Positions 7,239-14,673 of a stretch of DNA of 18,360 nucleotides are shown here, in pieces. The position numbers and the translations under genes are program-made. The DNA comes from an uncultured bacterium. GTDB lineage: Bacteria; Verrucomicrobiota; Kiritimatiellia; RFP12; UBA1067. The notes under the pieces are model-generated. The model was not told the origin of the DNA. It saw only the letters and a list, made by a program, of their open reading frames with translations, and made no database searches. Location of the stretch: the NCBI GenBank assembly GCA_902779075.1, contig CACZAK010000101.1:1-18360 (forward strand). The letters run 5' to 3'. Every line of letters begins with the position of its first letter. Positions within the stretch are counted from its first letter, which is position 1.

Positions 7239-8551
7239 GCATAGTCATCGTCGTCATCATCGTCATCATCATCGTCGTCATCATCATCATCATCGTCATC
7301 ATCATCGTCGTCGTAGTCATAACTGACGCTGTAACTGTCTCTATACCTTTCACCTTCTTCTTCGTAAACAACGGTCACCGTCCAGTAGTATCTACCATGG
7401 CGTCCCGTACCACAAGGAAAAATCATAGGCAAATCAAGCTCAACTTGTCCGTCTTTTCCCGTCTTTCGCAGCACAACTTTATCCTGTAGCTGTCTGGCGA
7501 TTGAACTTGGCGTCATATTGTATCCAGTAAATTGAACGTTCTCCGTATCAATCATATATTGGTCATTACCGTCTTTTTTTTCTGAGCACAGCAATAAGGG
7601 ATATGTAAAATTCAAATCCTCTTTGGCAGGTGAAATGAATCTTACCGGCTCAACTATCTTGAAATAAGGCGGTTTGTCAGTTTCTGTTACAAAATAAATT
7701 GGAAAAAGAAGTCCTCTGATGGAATTGTCTATAACGTTGTCCCCAACAAGATATTGAACAAGATCATAAAGACCATAATGTATAGCGTCCCCCAATTCTT
7801 TCTTAGTGGCACTAATGGCATATAGATCTCTTGCATCAACTGACAAATCCTTATATCCATACTGCTCCAGTACGGAATCAAGATTAGAAAACAACTCGCC
7901 GGCAGCCAACCCAGTGATTACTATTCGCGTCAACTTGTGACTGAACTGACCATGGTAATAATCGTAATCGCCGATATCTGGGCAATATAGACTAGTTCCA
8001 CCGATGATACTTTGATAGTTTTCCCACTCATCCTCTCCCAATGTCTCCCTCATCCTTTCATAAACATCTGCCATTGCGCTTCCATCGATACCTTCACTCC
8101 CTTCACTCATATATAACATACTATCTCTAAAGAATATTTTCGCAGAATATGATTGCGATTCCTTATGGGATCGAAACTCGTCAATTGTGATTGTTGCCAT
8201 GGCATTAGAACCGGCCACAAGAAAATCTGTAGGTTTAATACACATGCCGTCCTCGACGATAGTATTTACCGCTTCCCCATAAGCCGGCTTCGGCACGCCC
8301 TTGAATTTCAGCGATGTAGCATGTGGTTTCCATACATGATCATACGTTGGTATTTTTGTCGATACCGCGTTTGCATAAAATGGCATAATTAGCATCATTG
8401 CGGTCAAGATGCACCTTGCCAATTTTCTTGATAGTATGCCAGTACATAGAGTTAATAGTCTCAGCATTCGCAATGCCCTGTTCACCTCTTCAAGTCGTAC
8501 GTGCGGATCTCCCGCATACGGTGCTTCGTTGATTGCTTTTCCTGTTGCCAT
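7187..8551 (-). CDS. Exported protein of unknown function, 5' part of the split surface-protein gene, ending in poly-Asp
   Basis: The 454 residues match no family I know. The ATG at 8551 is well supported by AAAGGGAG (8557-8564), 5 bp away, so the unusual ~45-residue leader before the signal peptide is translated. The leader contains PYAGDPHVRLEE. The hydrophobic segment CILTAMMLIMPFYANA ends in a plausible signal-peptidase I site after residue 62. The body is mixed alpha/beta, and ~GRYYWTVTVVYEEEGERYRD near the end suggests a beta-sandwich edge. A run of 23 Asp follows, then a short out-of-frame tail ending at 7187. Adding one base in the A-run at about 7221-7225 would continue straight into the 3435-7238 frame. 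The ancestral product was therefore probably one protein of roughly 1,700 residues. It lies 66 bp downstream of the transporter gene on the same strand. Confidence 0.75.
   Translation of the reverse strand: MATGKAINEAPYAGDPHVRLEEVNRALRMLRLLTLCTGILSRKLARCILTAMMLIMPFYANAVSTKIPTYDHVWKPHATSLKFKGVPKPAYGEAVNTIVEDGMCIKPTDFLVAGSNAMATITIDEFRSHKESQSYSAKIFFRDSMLYMSEGSEGIDGSAMADVYERMRETLGEDEWENYQSIIGGTSLYCPDIGDYDYYHGQFSHKLTRIVITGLAAGELFSNLDSVLEQYGYKDLSVDARDLYAISATKKELGDAIHYGLYDLVQYLVGDNVIDNSIRGLLFPIYFVTETDKPPYFKIVEPVRFISPAKEDLNFTYPLLLCSEKKDGNDQYMIDTENVQFTGYNMTPSSIARQLQDKVVLRKTGKDGQVELDLPMIFPCGTGRHGRYYWTVTVVYEEEGERYRDSYSVSYDYDDDDDDDDDDDDDDDDDDDDDDDYAWNIRKNGMREEWRKSS
7244..7312 (-). repeat. GAT/GAC trinucleotide repeat encoding 23 consecutive Asp
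   Basis: Sixty-nine bases made only of GAT and GAC codons, flanked by Tyr codons. The mixed codons show it is not a fresh pure microsatellite. Acidic runs can bind calcium or act as spacers; neither is shown here. Confidence 0.97.
8496..8520 (-). other. Hairpin inside the leader-peptide coding region
   Basis: On the minus strand the arms are CGTA-TGCGG and CCGCA-cg-TACG, with a 5-nt loop and a 2-nt bulge. The same bases encode the PYAGDPHVR peptide. The arrangement resembles, from memory, the CCGTATGCGG...CCGCACGTACGG hairpin seen in bacterial group II introns near the reverse transcriptase gene. No intron or reverse transcriptase is present here. Confidence 0.5.
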
Positions 8552-8556
8552 TTTTT

Positions 8557-8564
8557 CTCCCTTT
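8557..8564 (-). promoter_or_regulatory. Ribosome binding site fixing the start at 8551
   Basis: AAAGGGAG lies 5 nt before the ATG at 8551. It decides the start in favour of the long leader over the internal ATG at 8467. Confidence 0.75.
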
Positions 8565-8617
8565 CAGTTAGATCCGTTTAGATTGTTTGTGGGGCTTGCC
8601 TACCTTCACCTCACCCT

Positions 8618-9883
8618 CTAGCCGGCGCGACGGCAGAGCGTGGCGGCGTTCGCGAGGTTGAGCAGGTAGAAGATGACGAGCATCGTGACGACGCCCATGT
8701 TGCCGAAGCCCATCTTGTCGCTGACGAGAATCGCCGCCTGGTTGCCCACCAGTCCCGCAACGCCCCAGGCGGAGAGCACCGCGCCATGGATCTTCGAGAT
8801 GTTCGTCATGCCGTAGTGGTCCGCGAGGATGCCGGGAATCACCGAGAAGCCCGCGCCGTAACAGGCGTTGATCACGAGAAGCGCCACGCCGATCAGGGGC
8901 GGCCACCAGCTCGCCGCCATCACGCCGGCCGAGATGGAAAGGATGATGAGCAGGATGTTCACGCGGCGCGCGAGACGGTCGCTCCACCAGGCAAAGAGGA
9001 AACGACCGCCGCCGTTCATGAGACCCGAAAGCGCGATGATCCACGTGATCAGTCCCTCGCTGTAGCCGACGGAGGGATTCTTCATCATCTGCTTCGCGAG
9101 GGGGATGAGGCAGAGTCCGCAGGAGATGTTCAGGAACATGAAGAGCCACGCGCGCAGGAAATAGGAGTCCTTCGCCAGCCCCACGTACGTGAACTCGCAC
9201 TGCGGCAGGCCGTGCGCGAACGACATCTGCTCGATCTTCGGCTTTTTGAGGAGGAACGCCGCAACCGCCATCGGGAAAAGGTAGAACACGGCGAAGGCGA
9301 GGAACACGGACTCTATCTTTCCGGGACATGCCTCAACTCCGAAGTAGTCGTAGAATCCGAGGAAGCGCATGGAGAACATGGTGTCTGCCCCGCCGAAGCC
9401 GAATCCCTTGTAGAGGATCGTGGAGAGCGTTGAGCCCAGTCCGAACGAGATGATCGGCACGGCGGCGGCAATCGCCTTCGCGTTCGGGAACCACAGCATC
9501 ATCGTCTTGACCGGCGAGATGTAGATGATTCCCGTGCCCGTTCCCACGAGAAAACCGTAACCAAGGTAGATGAGCGCAAGCGACTTCATCCTCACGCCGA
9601 GCGCCGTCACGAGCAGCCCCGTTATGAAGAGCGTCGTGCCGATGATCGTGGAGAGGCGGATATTCCTCTCCACGATCTTCCCAAAGAACGCCGCACCCAT
9701 GCCGAGGAAGAATATGCCGAGCGAAAACGCGAACTGCACCGCACTCTTCGACTCGCCGATGTGCGCGGCGATCTGGTCGGAGAAGTTAGTGAACGCGTAT
9801 ATCTGCCCTACGGAGACCGCCAGCAGAAAGGCCGGAATCACCGCACGAACCATGCGCTTGAAACCAAGGGAACTCTTTTCCAT
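8618..9883 (-). CDS. Major facilitator superfamily transporter, OFA (oxalate/formate antiporter-like) family
   Basis: The 421-residue inner-membrane protein has about twelve hydrophobic segments with a central loop, the normal size for this superfamily. The N-terminus (AFLLAVSVGQIYAFTNF) and the helix-4/5 region (GTGTGIIYISPVKTMMLWFP, then a Lys-Ala loop) are characteristic of the OFA family, which includes the oxalate:formate antiporter and many uncharacterised monocarboxylate carriers. The substrate cannot be read from sequence. The start ATG at 9883 has AGAGG 8 bp upstream. It follows the isomerase-like gene by 52 bp on the same strand with no terminator visible, so the two are probably co-transcribed. 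This context hints at carriage of a sugar-derived acid or a related small molecule. It ends in TAG, as do several other genes here. Confidence 0.88.
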   Translation of the reverse strand: MEKSSLGFKRMVRAVIPAFLLAVSVGQIYAFTNFSDQIAAHIGESKSAVQFAFSLGIFFLGMGAAFFGKIVERNIRLSTIIGTTLFITGLLVTALGVRMKSLALIYLGYGFLVGTGTGIIYISPVKTMMLWFPNAKAIAAAVPIISFGLGSTLSTILYKGFGFGGADTMFSMRFLGFYDYFGVEACPGKIESVFLAFAVFYLFPMAVAAFLLKKPKIEQMSFAHGLPQCEFTYVGLAKDSYFLRAWLFMFLNISCGLCLIPLAKQMMKNPSVGYSEGLITWIIALSGLMNGGGRFLFAWWSDRLARRVNILLIILSISAGVMAASWWPPLIGVALLVINACYGAGFSVIPGILADHYGMTNISKIHGAVLSAWGVAGLVGNQAAILVSDKMGFGNMGVVTMLVIFYLLNLANAATLCRRAG

Positions 9884-9935
9884 TTCAATTGCCTCTTTTA
9901 TGATAACGCGCCCAGACGGACGTTAGGGAAAACAG

Positions 9936-11546
9936 CTACGACTCGTAGATCACCCGATAGCCGATCTTCTTCGCGAGCGCCTCGACGTCTTTCTTGAAGT
10001 CGCCGAGGAACGTGACGCGGTGCCAGCCCCAGAGGTCCCAGAGCTTGTACGACCGCTCGAAGTCGCCCGTCACCTCCACCACCATCTTCGTGCGGCAGGC
10101 GCGGTCGTCTGGGTCGTTCGAGAACGTGCGGCCCGTCTGCACAAGCGCGCAGCCCTTGCCGCCGTCGCCGAAGAAGTGGAACTGCACGGTCGTGACAGGG
10201 TAGTTCAGCGGCGCGATCGAACGTACGGACGCGCCCATGCGGTCCTCGGAGTGCGTCTCGATCTCGTACGGCGCGGTTGCGCCGTCGGGTCCGAGGAACT
10301 TGCGTGTGGCAACGCAGTGCGCGAAGATCATTGCACGGCGCGAGCTGTCGATCGCCGGATCGGAGATGTAGCCCATGCGTCCCTTCGTCATTGTGTGGAA
10401 CACGACCATCGCCACGGTGGAACGGATGTCGTTCTCACACGTTCCGAAGAGGCCGAGGTCCTGAAGCTCCATGAAGCCGAGGCAGGGATATGCGTGGAGC
10501 TTGCCGGTGTAGCAGCCGCCGAGGCAGTTGACGGAGATCGCCACCGCTCCGTGCGCCTTCAGTACTTCCTTCATGCCGTAGAACTGCTTCGCGCAGCCGA
10601 ACAGCGTTTCATCCGAGACGTCCACGATCTTCCGCGCCGTGCGCTTCCATTCGGCGACCTTCGCCTGCGCGAGCGCATCCGGCACCTTCTCCCACGCGGC
10701 GTTCAGCTCCTCGAACTTCACGTCCTCGACGATGATGCCGAAGTCCTTGAGAATCTTTGCCTTCGTCTTATTGTTGGTGCCCTCGACGGAAAGAATCTTC
10801 TTGCCCTTGACGGCTGCAAGGGTCTCTTCGGGGGAGAGGCAGTCAAGCGGTCCCTCGCAGGGCTTAATGCCGGTTTCGGGCGGCGTGTGGGCGAGACGGT
10901 AGTCAGTCGCTGCCTTCACGAAATCTTCGCCCGTGCCGTTCTTCAGCGTCTCGAACGCGCGCGCAGCGCCGATCGTGTCGTTGAAGTCGAGCGAGCTCAT
11001 GAACGCATAGTTCTTCTGCTTCTTGCGCAGCATCGCGGCGTTCTGCACGTCCCATCCGCCGATGCCGGAATACGGGAACGAGCAGAAGAGCGTGGGCTTG
11101 CCAGCTTTGACGATGCCGCCAAGCGCGTTCGGCCACGAGTTCATCTGGATAACGAGGTATCCCTTCACGTCGCCCGCCTTAGCGTCCTCGGCGAGGATTG
11201 CGGCGGCGCCCTTCGCGTCGAACGCCATGCCCGGCACGAACTTCACGCCCTTCACGCCCGCGTTGAGCGCGTCCGTGATGTTCTTCATCACGGGACGGAA
11301 GTCGAAGCCGGCGTTGGGCCACGTCTTCTTCACCTGCACGTCGTCCCAGATGGAGAACACGAGGCGCACCTTCACGGCACCCGTCTTGTCGGGGATCGCG
11401 CCAGCCGGCGTAGGCGCGGGGAGAGCTGCAAAAAAGTCGCCTAGCTCATGTGCCGAGGCATTGCCTGCGGCGACTGCGGCGAGAAGGCCGTAGATGAAAT
11501 CCCTGCGCCCACATCCGGCACAGGAGGTAGCTGCTTCACTGTTCAT
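9936..11546 (-). CDS. Tat-exported L-fucose/L-arabinose isomerase-like protein
   Basis: I chose the ATG at 11546 (536 residues) because AAGGA lies 7 bp upstream and the N-terminus then begins MNSEAATSCAGCGRRDFIYG, a twin-arginine signal followed by a short hydrophobic stretch (LLAAVAAGNASA). The open frame extends upstream to 11597 without support. The body resembles the two-domain fold of L-fucose and L-arabinose isomerases: a Rossmann-like N-terminal part (IWDDVQVKK..., GYLVIQMNSWPNALGG) and a C-terminal part with ISVNCLGGCYTG, PCLGFMELQDLGLFGTCEND and LWDLWGWHRVTFLGDF. PVC-group genomes carry many Tat-signal proteins of this kind with unknown substrates. Metal-binding residues are not assigned here. 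Isomerase activity is inference. It is the first gene of a unit with the downstream transporter and sits 72 nt after a strong terminator in its leader. Confidence 0.75.
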   Translation of the reverse strand: MNSEAATSCAGCGRRDFIYGLLAAVAAGNASAHELGDFFAALPAPTPAGAIPDKTGAVKVRLVFSIWDDVQVKKTWPNAGFDFRPVMKNITDALNAGVKGVKFVPGMAFDAKGAAAILAEDAKAGDVKGYLVIQMNSWPNALGGIVKAGKPTLFCSFPYSGIGGWDVQNAAMLRKKQKNYAFMSSLDFNDTIGAARAFETLKNGTGEDFVKAATDYRLAHTPPETGIKPCEGPLDCLSPEETLAAVKGKKILSVEGTNNKTKAKILKDFGIIVEDVKFEELNAAWEKVPDALAQAKVAEWKRTARKIVDVSDETLFGCAKQFYGMKEVLKAHGAVAISVNCLGGCYTGKLHAYPCLGFMELQDLGLFGTCENDIRSTVAMVVFHTMTKGRMGYISDPAIDSSRRAMIFAHCVATRKFLGPDGATAPYEIETHSEDRMGASVRSIAPLNYPVTTVQFHFFGDGGKGCALVQTGRTFSNDPDDRACRTKMVVEVTGDFERSYKLWDLWGWHRVTFLGDFKKDVEALAKKIGYRVIYES

Positions 11547-11617
11547 GTCTTTTTCCTTATGCGTCTGAAAGAGGAAACGATGGGCATGATACCACAATCC
11601 CCCCTCAGGGGCAAGGG

Positions 11618-11682
11618 AAAAAAAGTGGCACCCGTACCGGGCGGCCCAAAGGGGGGGGGACCGTTGCTCCCGGCCGGGTGCC
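11618..11682 (-). terminator. Intrinsic terminator upstream of the isomerase-like gene
   Basis: On the minus strand GGCACCCG-g/c-CCGGG pairs with CCCGG-ta-CGGGTGCC (outer arms 11675-11682 and 11627-11634, inner arms 669-673 and 637-641 within 11600s). It is followed by AC and seven T (11618-11624). A run of nine C lies in the loop. Confidence 0.8.
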
Positions 11683-11684
11683 TA

Positions 11685-11719
11685 CGCATACAGGTTAGCA
11701 TGGGGGATACCTGTACGCG
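11685..11719 (-). other. Hairpin in the structured leader
   Basis: Eleven base pairs, including one G-U, between 11709-11719 and 11685-11695, with a 13-nt loop. It lies only 2 nt from the terminator hairpin, a spacing typical of stacked RNA helices. Confidence 0.75.
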
Positions 11720-11757
11720 CAATTCACTCGTGTTCTCCAGTAGTGGAAAACGCCGAT

Positions 11758-11786
11758 AGTATATCACATTCCTTTTCAGCGCGCAA
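11758..11786 (-). promoter_or_regulatory. Sigma-70-type promoter for the structured RNA and isomerase/transporter unit
   Basis: On the minus strand TTGCGC (11781-11786) and TATACT (11758-11763) are separated by exactly 17 bp. The -10 matches 5/6 of the consensus and the -35 matches its TTG core. A 7-bp palindrome (TTCATGT/ACATGAA, 11793-11811) lies just upstream and might be an operator. Confidence 0.6.
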
Positions 11787-11820
11787 CCCCTTTTCATGTA
11801 AAAAACATGAATATTTTGTA

Positions 11821-11853
11821 GACAAAAAGAAACCCGACAAAACGCCGAGTTTC
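11821..11853 (-). terminator. Intrinsic terminator of the RRM gene
   Basis: On the minus strand GAAACTCG (11846-11853) pairs with CGGGTTTC (11829-11836), 8 bp with one wobble and a 9-nt loop, followed by TTTTTGTC. It lies about 40 bp past the RRM stop codon. Confidence 0.85.
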
Positions 11854-11893
11854 TTTCAGTTATACCTTGGTTTTTTCGCCCTGATTTGCGCAA

Positions 11894-12238
11894 TTACCAG
11901 CGCGTATCGCCGCGATCACCACGGTCGCCGCGACCACCGCGACCACCGCGGTCACGACGTCCGCCGCCAAAACCGCCACCACGACGTTCCTGGCGGGGCT
12001 TGGGCTGCGACTCGTTCACGCGAATGGGGCGACCATCGAGCGGCTGCCCGTTGAGCGCGTCAATTGCGGCCTGAGCCTGCTCGCGGTTTGGCATCTCGAC
12101 GAAGCCAAAGCCCTTTGAGCGGCCGGTCATGCGATCAGCCACAACACGCGCTGAGGTAACTTCGCCGTACGCCGCAAACGCGGCCTTGAGTCCATCGTCA
12201 GTCGTCGCGTACGCGAGGTTACCAACATAGATGTCCAT
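11894..12238 (-). CDS. RRM-type RNA-binding protein with Gly/Arg-rich tail
   Basis: The 114 residues contain one complete RNA recognition motif at ~1-80, with RNP2 (IYVGNL, residues 3-8) and RNP1 (KGFGFVEM, ~43-50), followed by a tail rich in RGG and RGD units. Bacterial proteins of this layout resemble the cold-inducible Rbp proteins of cyanobacteria and of many PVC and Bacteroidota genomes. They bind single-stranded RNA and are thought to act as RNA chaperones. The ATG at 12238 is preceded by AAGGA about 9 bp upstream. The gene is monocistronic, with a clear promoter (12311-12339), a ~65-nt untranslated leader and an intrinsic terminator. The long leader would suit post-transcriptional or temperature control, but that is inference. 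Confidence 0.95.
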   Translation of the reverse strand: MDIYVGNLAYATTDDGLKAAFAAYGEVTSARVVADRMTGRSKGFGFVEMPNREQAQAAIDALNGQPLDGRPIRVNESQPKPRQERRGGGFGGGRRDRGGRGGRGDRGDRGDTRW

Positions 12239-12310
12239 CTTCTTTTATCCTTACTTGTTATCAATGGAAATCGACCCCAGACACCCGCCTAAGACGATTT
12301 CACAGTATAT

Positions 12311-12339
12311 ATTCTACGCTCTTTTTTCTGCGCCGTCAA
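12311..12339 (-). promoter_or_regulatory. Sigma-70-type promoter of the RRM gene
   Basis: Minus strand TTGACG (12334-12339) and TAGAAT (12311-12316) with a 17-bp spacer, each 5/6 to consensus. The predicted start at about 12304 leaves a ~65-nt leader. Confidence 0.8.
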
Positions 12340-12369
12340 GAGCAAGCGTATGAAAAGTGAAAATTTCTC

Positions 12370-14624
12370 CTATCGGGACAAGGTGGTCGTAACGCTCGTA
12401 AATCCAGGAGATGAAGCCGTGAGGGCGATTGTTTCGGACGCATTGGGATTCTTGCGCACGATGGCCTGGATGCGTCCGGAGAAGGTGCGGCGCGCGGGCG
12501 AGTGGAACGACGCGAAATCCGCCTCATCGCCGTTGTCCGTCGCGACGAGCTCGCACGGGCCCTTCACGGAGAAGGTCACATCCACCGCCGCATCCGGCAC
12601 GAAACGCCCTTCCGCGTCCTGCACCTCAAGATTGACGAACACAAGATCGGCCCCCGGCTCCGCGTTATCCTCGACCTCAAGCTTGAGCTGGGCGACAGGG
12701 CCCGTGGTGGAGATGGTCTTCTCCGCCCACGGCGCGCCGTTCTTGTACGTGACGACCTTGAGCGTGCCGGGTTCATAGACGACGTCATCCCACGTGAGGC
12801 GATACGCCTTCTTCCAGTTCTTGGGATCTTTCTTCTGGCGGCCGAGCGAGCGGCCGTTGAGGAACAGTTCGCCCTCGTCGCCGGACGTGAAGACGTGGAC
12901 GGGCGTCACTTTGCCCACGCGGTCGGGCCAGTTCCAGTGCGGGACGATGTGCGCCATCGGCAGGTCGGGACGCCACCGCGACTGGAAGAGCCAGAACGTG
13001 TCCTTCGGAAAACCGGCGAGGTCAATGAAGCCCGTCGCGCAGGAGTGGATGCCCTTGATCTTGAATTTCTTCACCATCGAATCGGCCCAATAGGGGCCGC
13101 CGAGGTAATCCCAGCCGGTCCACACGAACTCACCCATGCATTCGGGATGCGCGTCCATGTTGAACCACTGCGCGTCGGGCGCGCAGGCCCAGCCCTTCTT
13201 GGGATCGCCCGACCAGCCGCATGCCTCCACGCCGTAGCCGGAGACGTGGAGCGCACCCGTCTTCTGCTGCGTCCAGCCCCATTTGACAGGGAAGGTGTAT
13301 GCGCCGCGGCTCGCGATCGCGCACTGCGTCTCGGACCCGAAGAACGGCTTGTTCGGGTTTTTCTTCTTGAACGGACCGAACATGTAGCAGGAGTAGTTGA
13401 AGCCGTAGATGTCGAGGGTCTGCCCGTATTCATTCGTCGCGTTGGCGCGTTCGTTGTTCGCGTTCGTCGTGGGACGCGTGCGGTCCTCGCTCTTCACGAT
13501 CGCGTCGAGCATCTTCGCGAGACGGATGAACTCGCGCGTGGGCGCGATGCGGGGGTGTCCTTCGGGGATTTCGTTGCCGATCGACCACATAATCACGGAC
13601 GGATGGTTGCGGTCGGCGCGCACCCACGCGCGCACGTCGCGCTCGTGCCACTTGTCGAAGAGTTTTGAGTAGCCGTCCTTCCGCTTGCCCGAGGCTCCGA
13701 TGCGCCTCCACTCGTCGAACACCTCGTCCTTCACGAGCAGACCGAGCTCGTCGCAGAGGTCGAGGAAGTCAGGATCCTCCGGGTTGTGCGAACAGCGGAT
13801 GGCGTTGACGCCCGCCTCCTTGAGTTTCAGAAAGCGGCGCTTCATCGCGGCGTGGTTGTATGCCGCACCCAGCACGCCGAGATCGTGGTGGAGGCATACG
13901 CCCTTCAGCTCCACGCGGCGTCCGTTCAATTGAAACCCGCGCGCGTCAGGATAGAACGCGATCATGCGGATGCCGTAGCGGAACGTCTCGCCCGCGATGT
14001 CGAGCGTGTAGAGGTGCGGATCGTCGATGTCCCAGAGACGCGGCGACTCCACCGTGAACGTGCGTTCTTTTTTGCCTGACTTCGACATCTCCCACGTCAC
14101 GTGAACGGTCGCGCGCGCCTTCGTCACCTCCGGCGTGGTGATCGCGACGGAGCCGGGGATGAGGTAGTCGGCCGGACAATACGCGAACCGGCACTCGCGG
14201 TACATGCCGCCGCCCGTGTACCAGCGTGAGGAGTCGGTGTAGTTGTGGCAGCGGACGACGAGCGTGTTCTCGCCGTCGAGATTCAGGTGCGGCGTGAGGT
14301 CGCAGCGGAAGGCCGTGTAGCCGTAGGGCCAGCCGCCCACGTACTTGCCGTTCACCCACACCTTCGAGTGGCTCATCATGCCGTTCGACTCAGGTAGGCG
14401 TCGCCGTAGGGCTTCTTGGGATCGAACGACTTCTCCACGCCCCAGTCGTGCGGCACGCGCACCGCACGCCATGCGGCGGAGTTGGTTTCGCTCGCGGAAC
14501 CGTCCGCGCGCATGAACTCCCATCCGTCCGCAAGTCTCTCGCGCTGCACGCCGCCACCAACGCATGGCCAGGCGATTGCCAGAAGCACGAATGCAATTAG
14601 GCCATTCCAGATAAACTTCTTCAT
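12370..14624 (-). pseudogene. Secreted glycoside hydrolase family 2 enzyme, broken by a deletion/frameshift near the N-terminus
   Basis: The gene begins at ATG 14624 with a signal peptide (MKKFIWNGLIAFVLLAIAWP). It continues with the GH2 N-terminal sandwich (RVPHDWGVEKSFDPKKPYGD) to about 14393, where the frame runs into TGA (14376-14378). The rest resumes in another frame with GMMSHSKVWVNGKYVGGWPY and is complete to the TAG at 12370. About 25-40 residues usual between these two motifs in GH2 enzymes are missing, so a deletion not divisible by three joined the ends near 14381-14393. Both catalytic glutamates are preserved: the acid/base in SIGNEIPE (13570-13572) and the nucleophile in GEFVWTGWDYLGG (13129-13131). 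A DUF4982-like domain and an Ig-like C-terminal domain follow. The family cleaves beta-galactosides, beta-glucuronides or related links; the exact substrate is not evident. An internal ATG in the second frame would yield a protein lacking its signal peptide. Confidence 0.88.
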
Positions 14625-14673
14625 CTCACGTTTTGCATTCTTTAGGGTTCCGTGTTTGCCATGGCTCGTGCCT

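Larger units (their letters stand above)
11618..11751 (-). ncRNA. Candidate structured RNA: sRNA or attenuator leader upstream of the isomerase-like gene
   Basis: A promoter at 11758-11786 would start a transcript of about 134 nt at ~11751. It holds three back-to-back hairpins: UUUUCCA/UGGAGAA with a CUAC loop (11733-11750), CGCGTACAGGT/ACCTGTATGCG with a 13-nt C-rich loop (11685-11719), and a long GC-rich terminator hairpin followed by seven U (11618-11682). I recognise no Rfam class. Because the downstream ATG is only 72 nt beyond the terminator, it may be a riboswitch-like or attenuating leader rather than a free sRNA. An open frame of about 65 codons runs through it but has no good start. 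Confidence 0.6.
11547..11893. other. Intergenic region between the RRM and isomerase-like genes
   Basis: The 347 bp hold, in minus-strand order, the RRM terminator, a small palindrome, a promoter, three tandem hairpins ending in a terminator, and about 70 nt of leader containing the isomerase ribosome binding site. I see no convincing protein gene. Confidence 0.7.

Noticed and set aside
8496..8520. An actual group II intron at the leader hairpin
   Set aside because: There is no reverse transcriptase or domain V-like sequence in the flanking region. Only the small hairpin is similar.
10020..11444. Long plus-strand open frame of 474 codons opposite the isomerase-like gene
   Set aside because: It is the antisense of a GC-rich coding region. 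Its product is Arg/Val/Leu/Glu/His-rich with no recognisable motif, while the minus-strand frame has a Tat signal and family motifs.
11685..11719. Integron attC-like recombination site
   Set aside because: The hairpin lacks the conserved RYYYAAC/GTTRRRY core boxes, and there are no cassette genes or integrase nearby.
11543..11893. Protein gene of ~116 codons on the minus strand across the intergenic region
   Set aside because: It runs through a promoter and two intrinsic terminators, has no ribosome binding site, and its Pro/Gly-rich sequence follows from the hairpin DNA. It was kept only as an alternative in a finding.
12317..12346. Inverted repeat (GCTCTT/AAGAGC) downstream of the GH2 gene as a terminator
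   Set aside because: The loop is long and no T-run follows on the minus strand. The bases are better explained as the RRM promoter.
12502..13668. Plus-strand open frame of 388 codons opposite the GH2 gene
   Set aside because: Antisense shadow of the GH2 reading frame; low-complexity Arg/Val/Asp content and no start signal.
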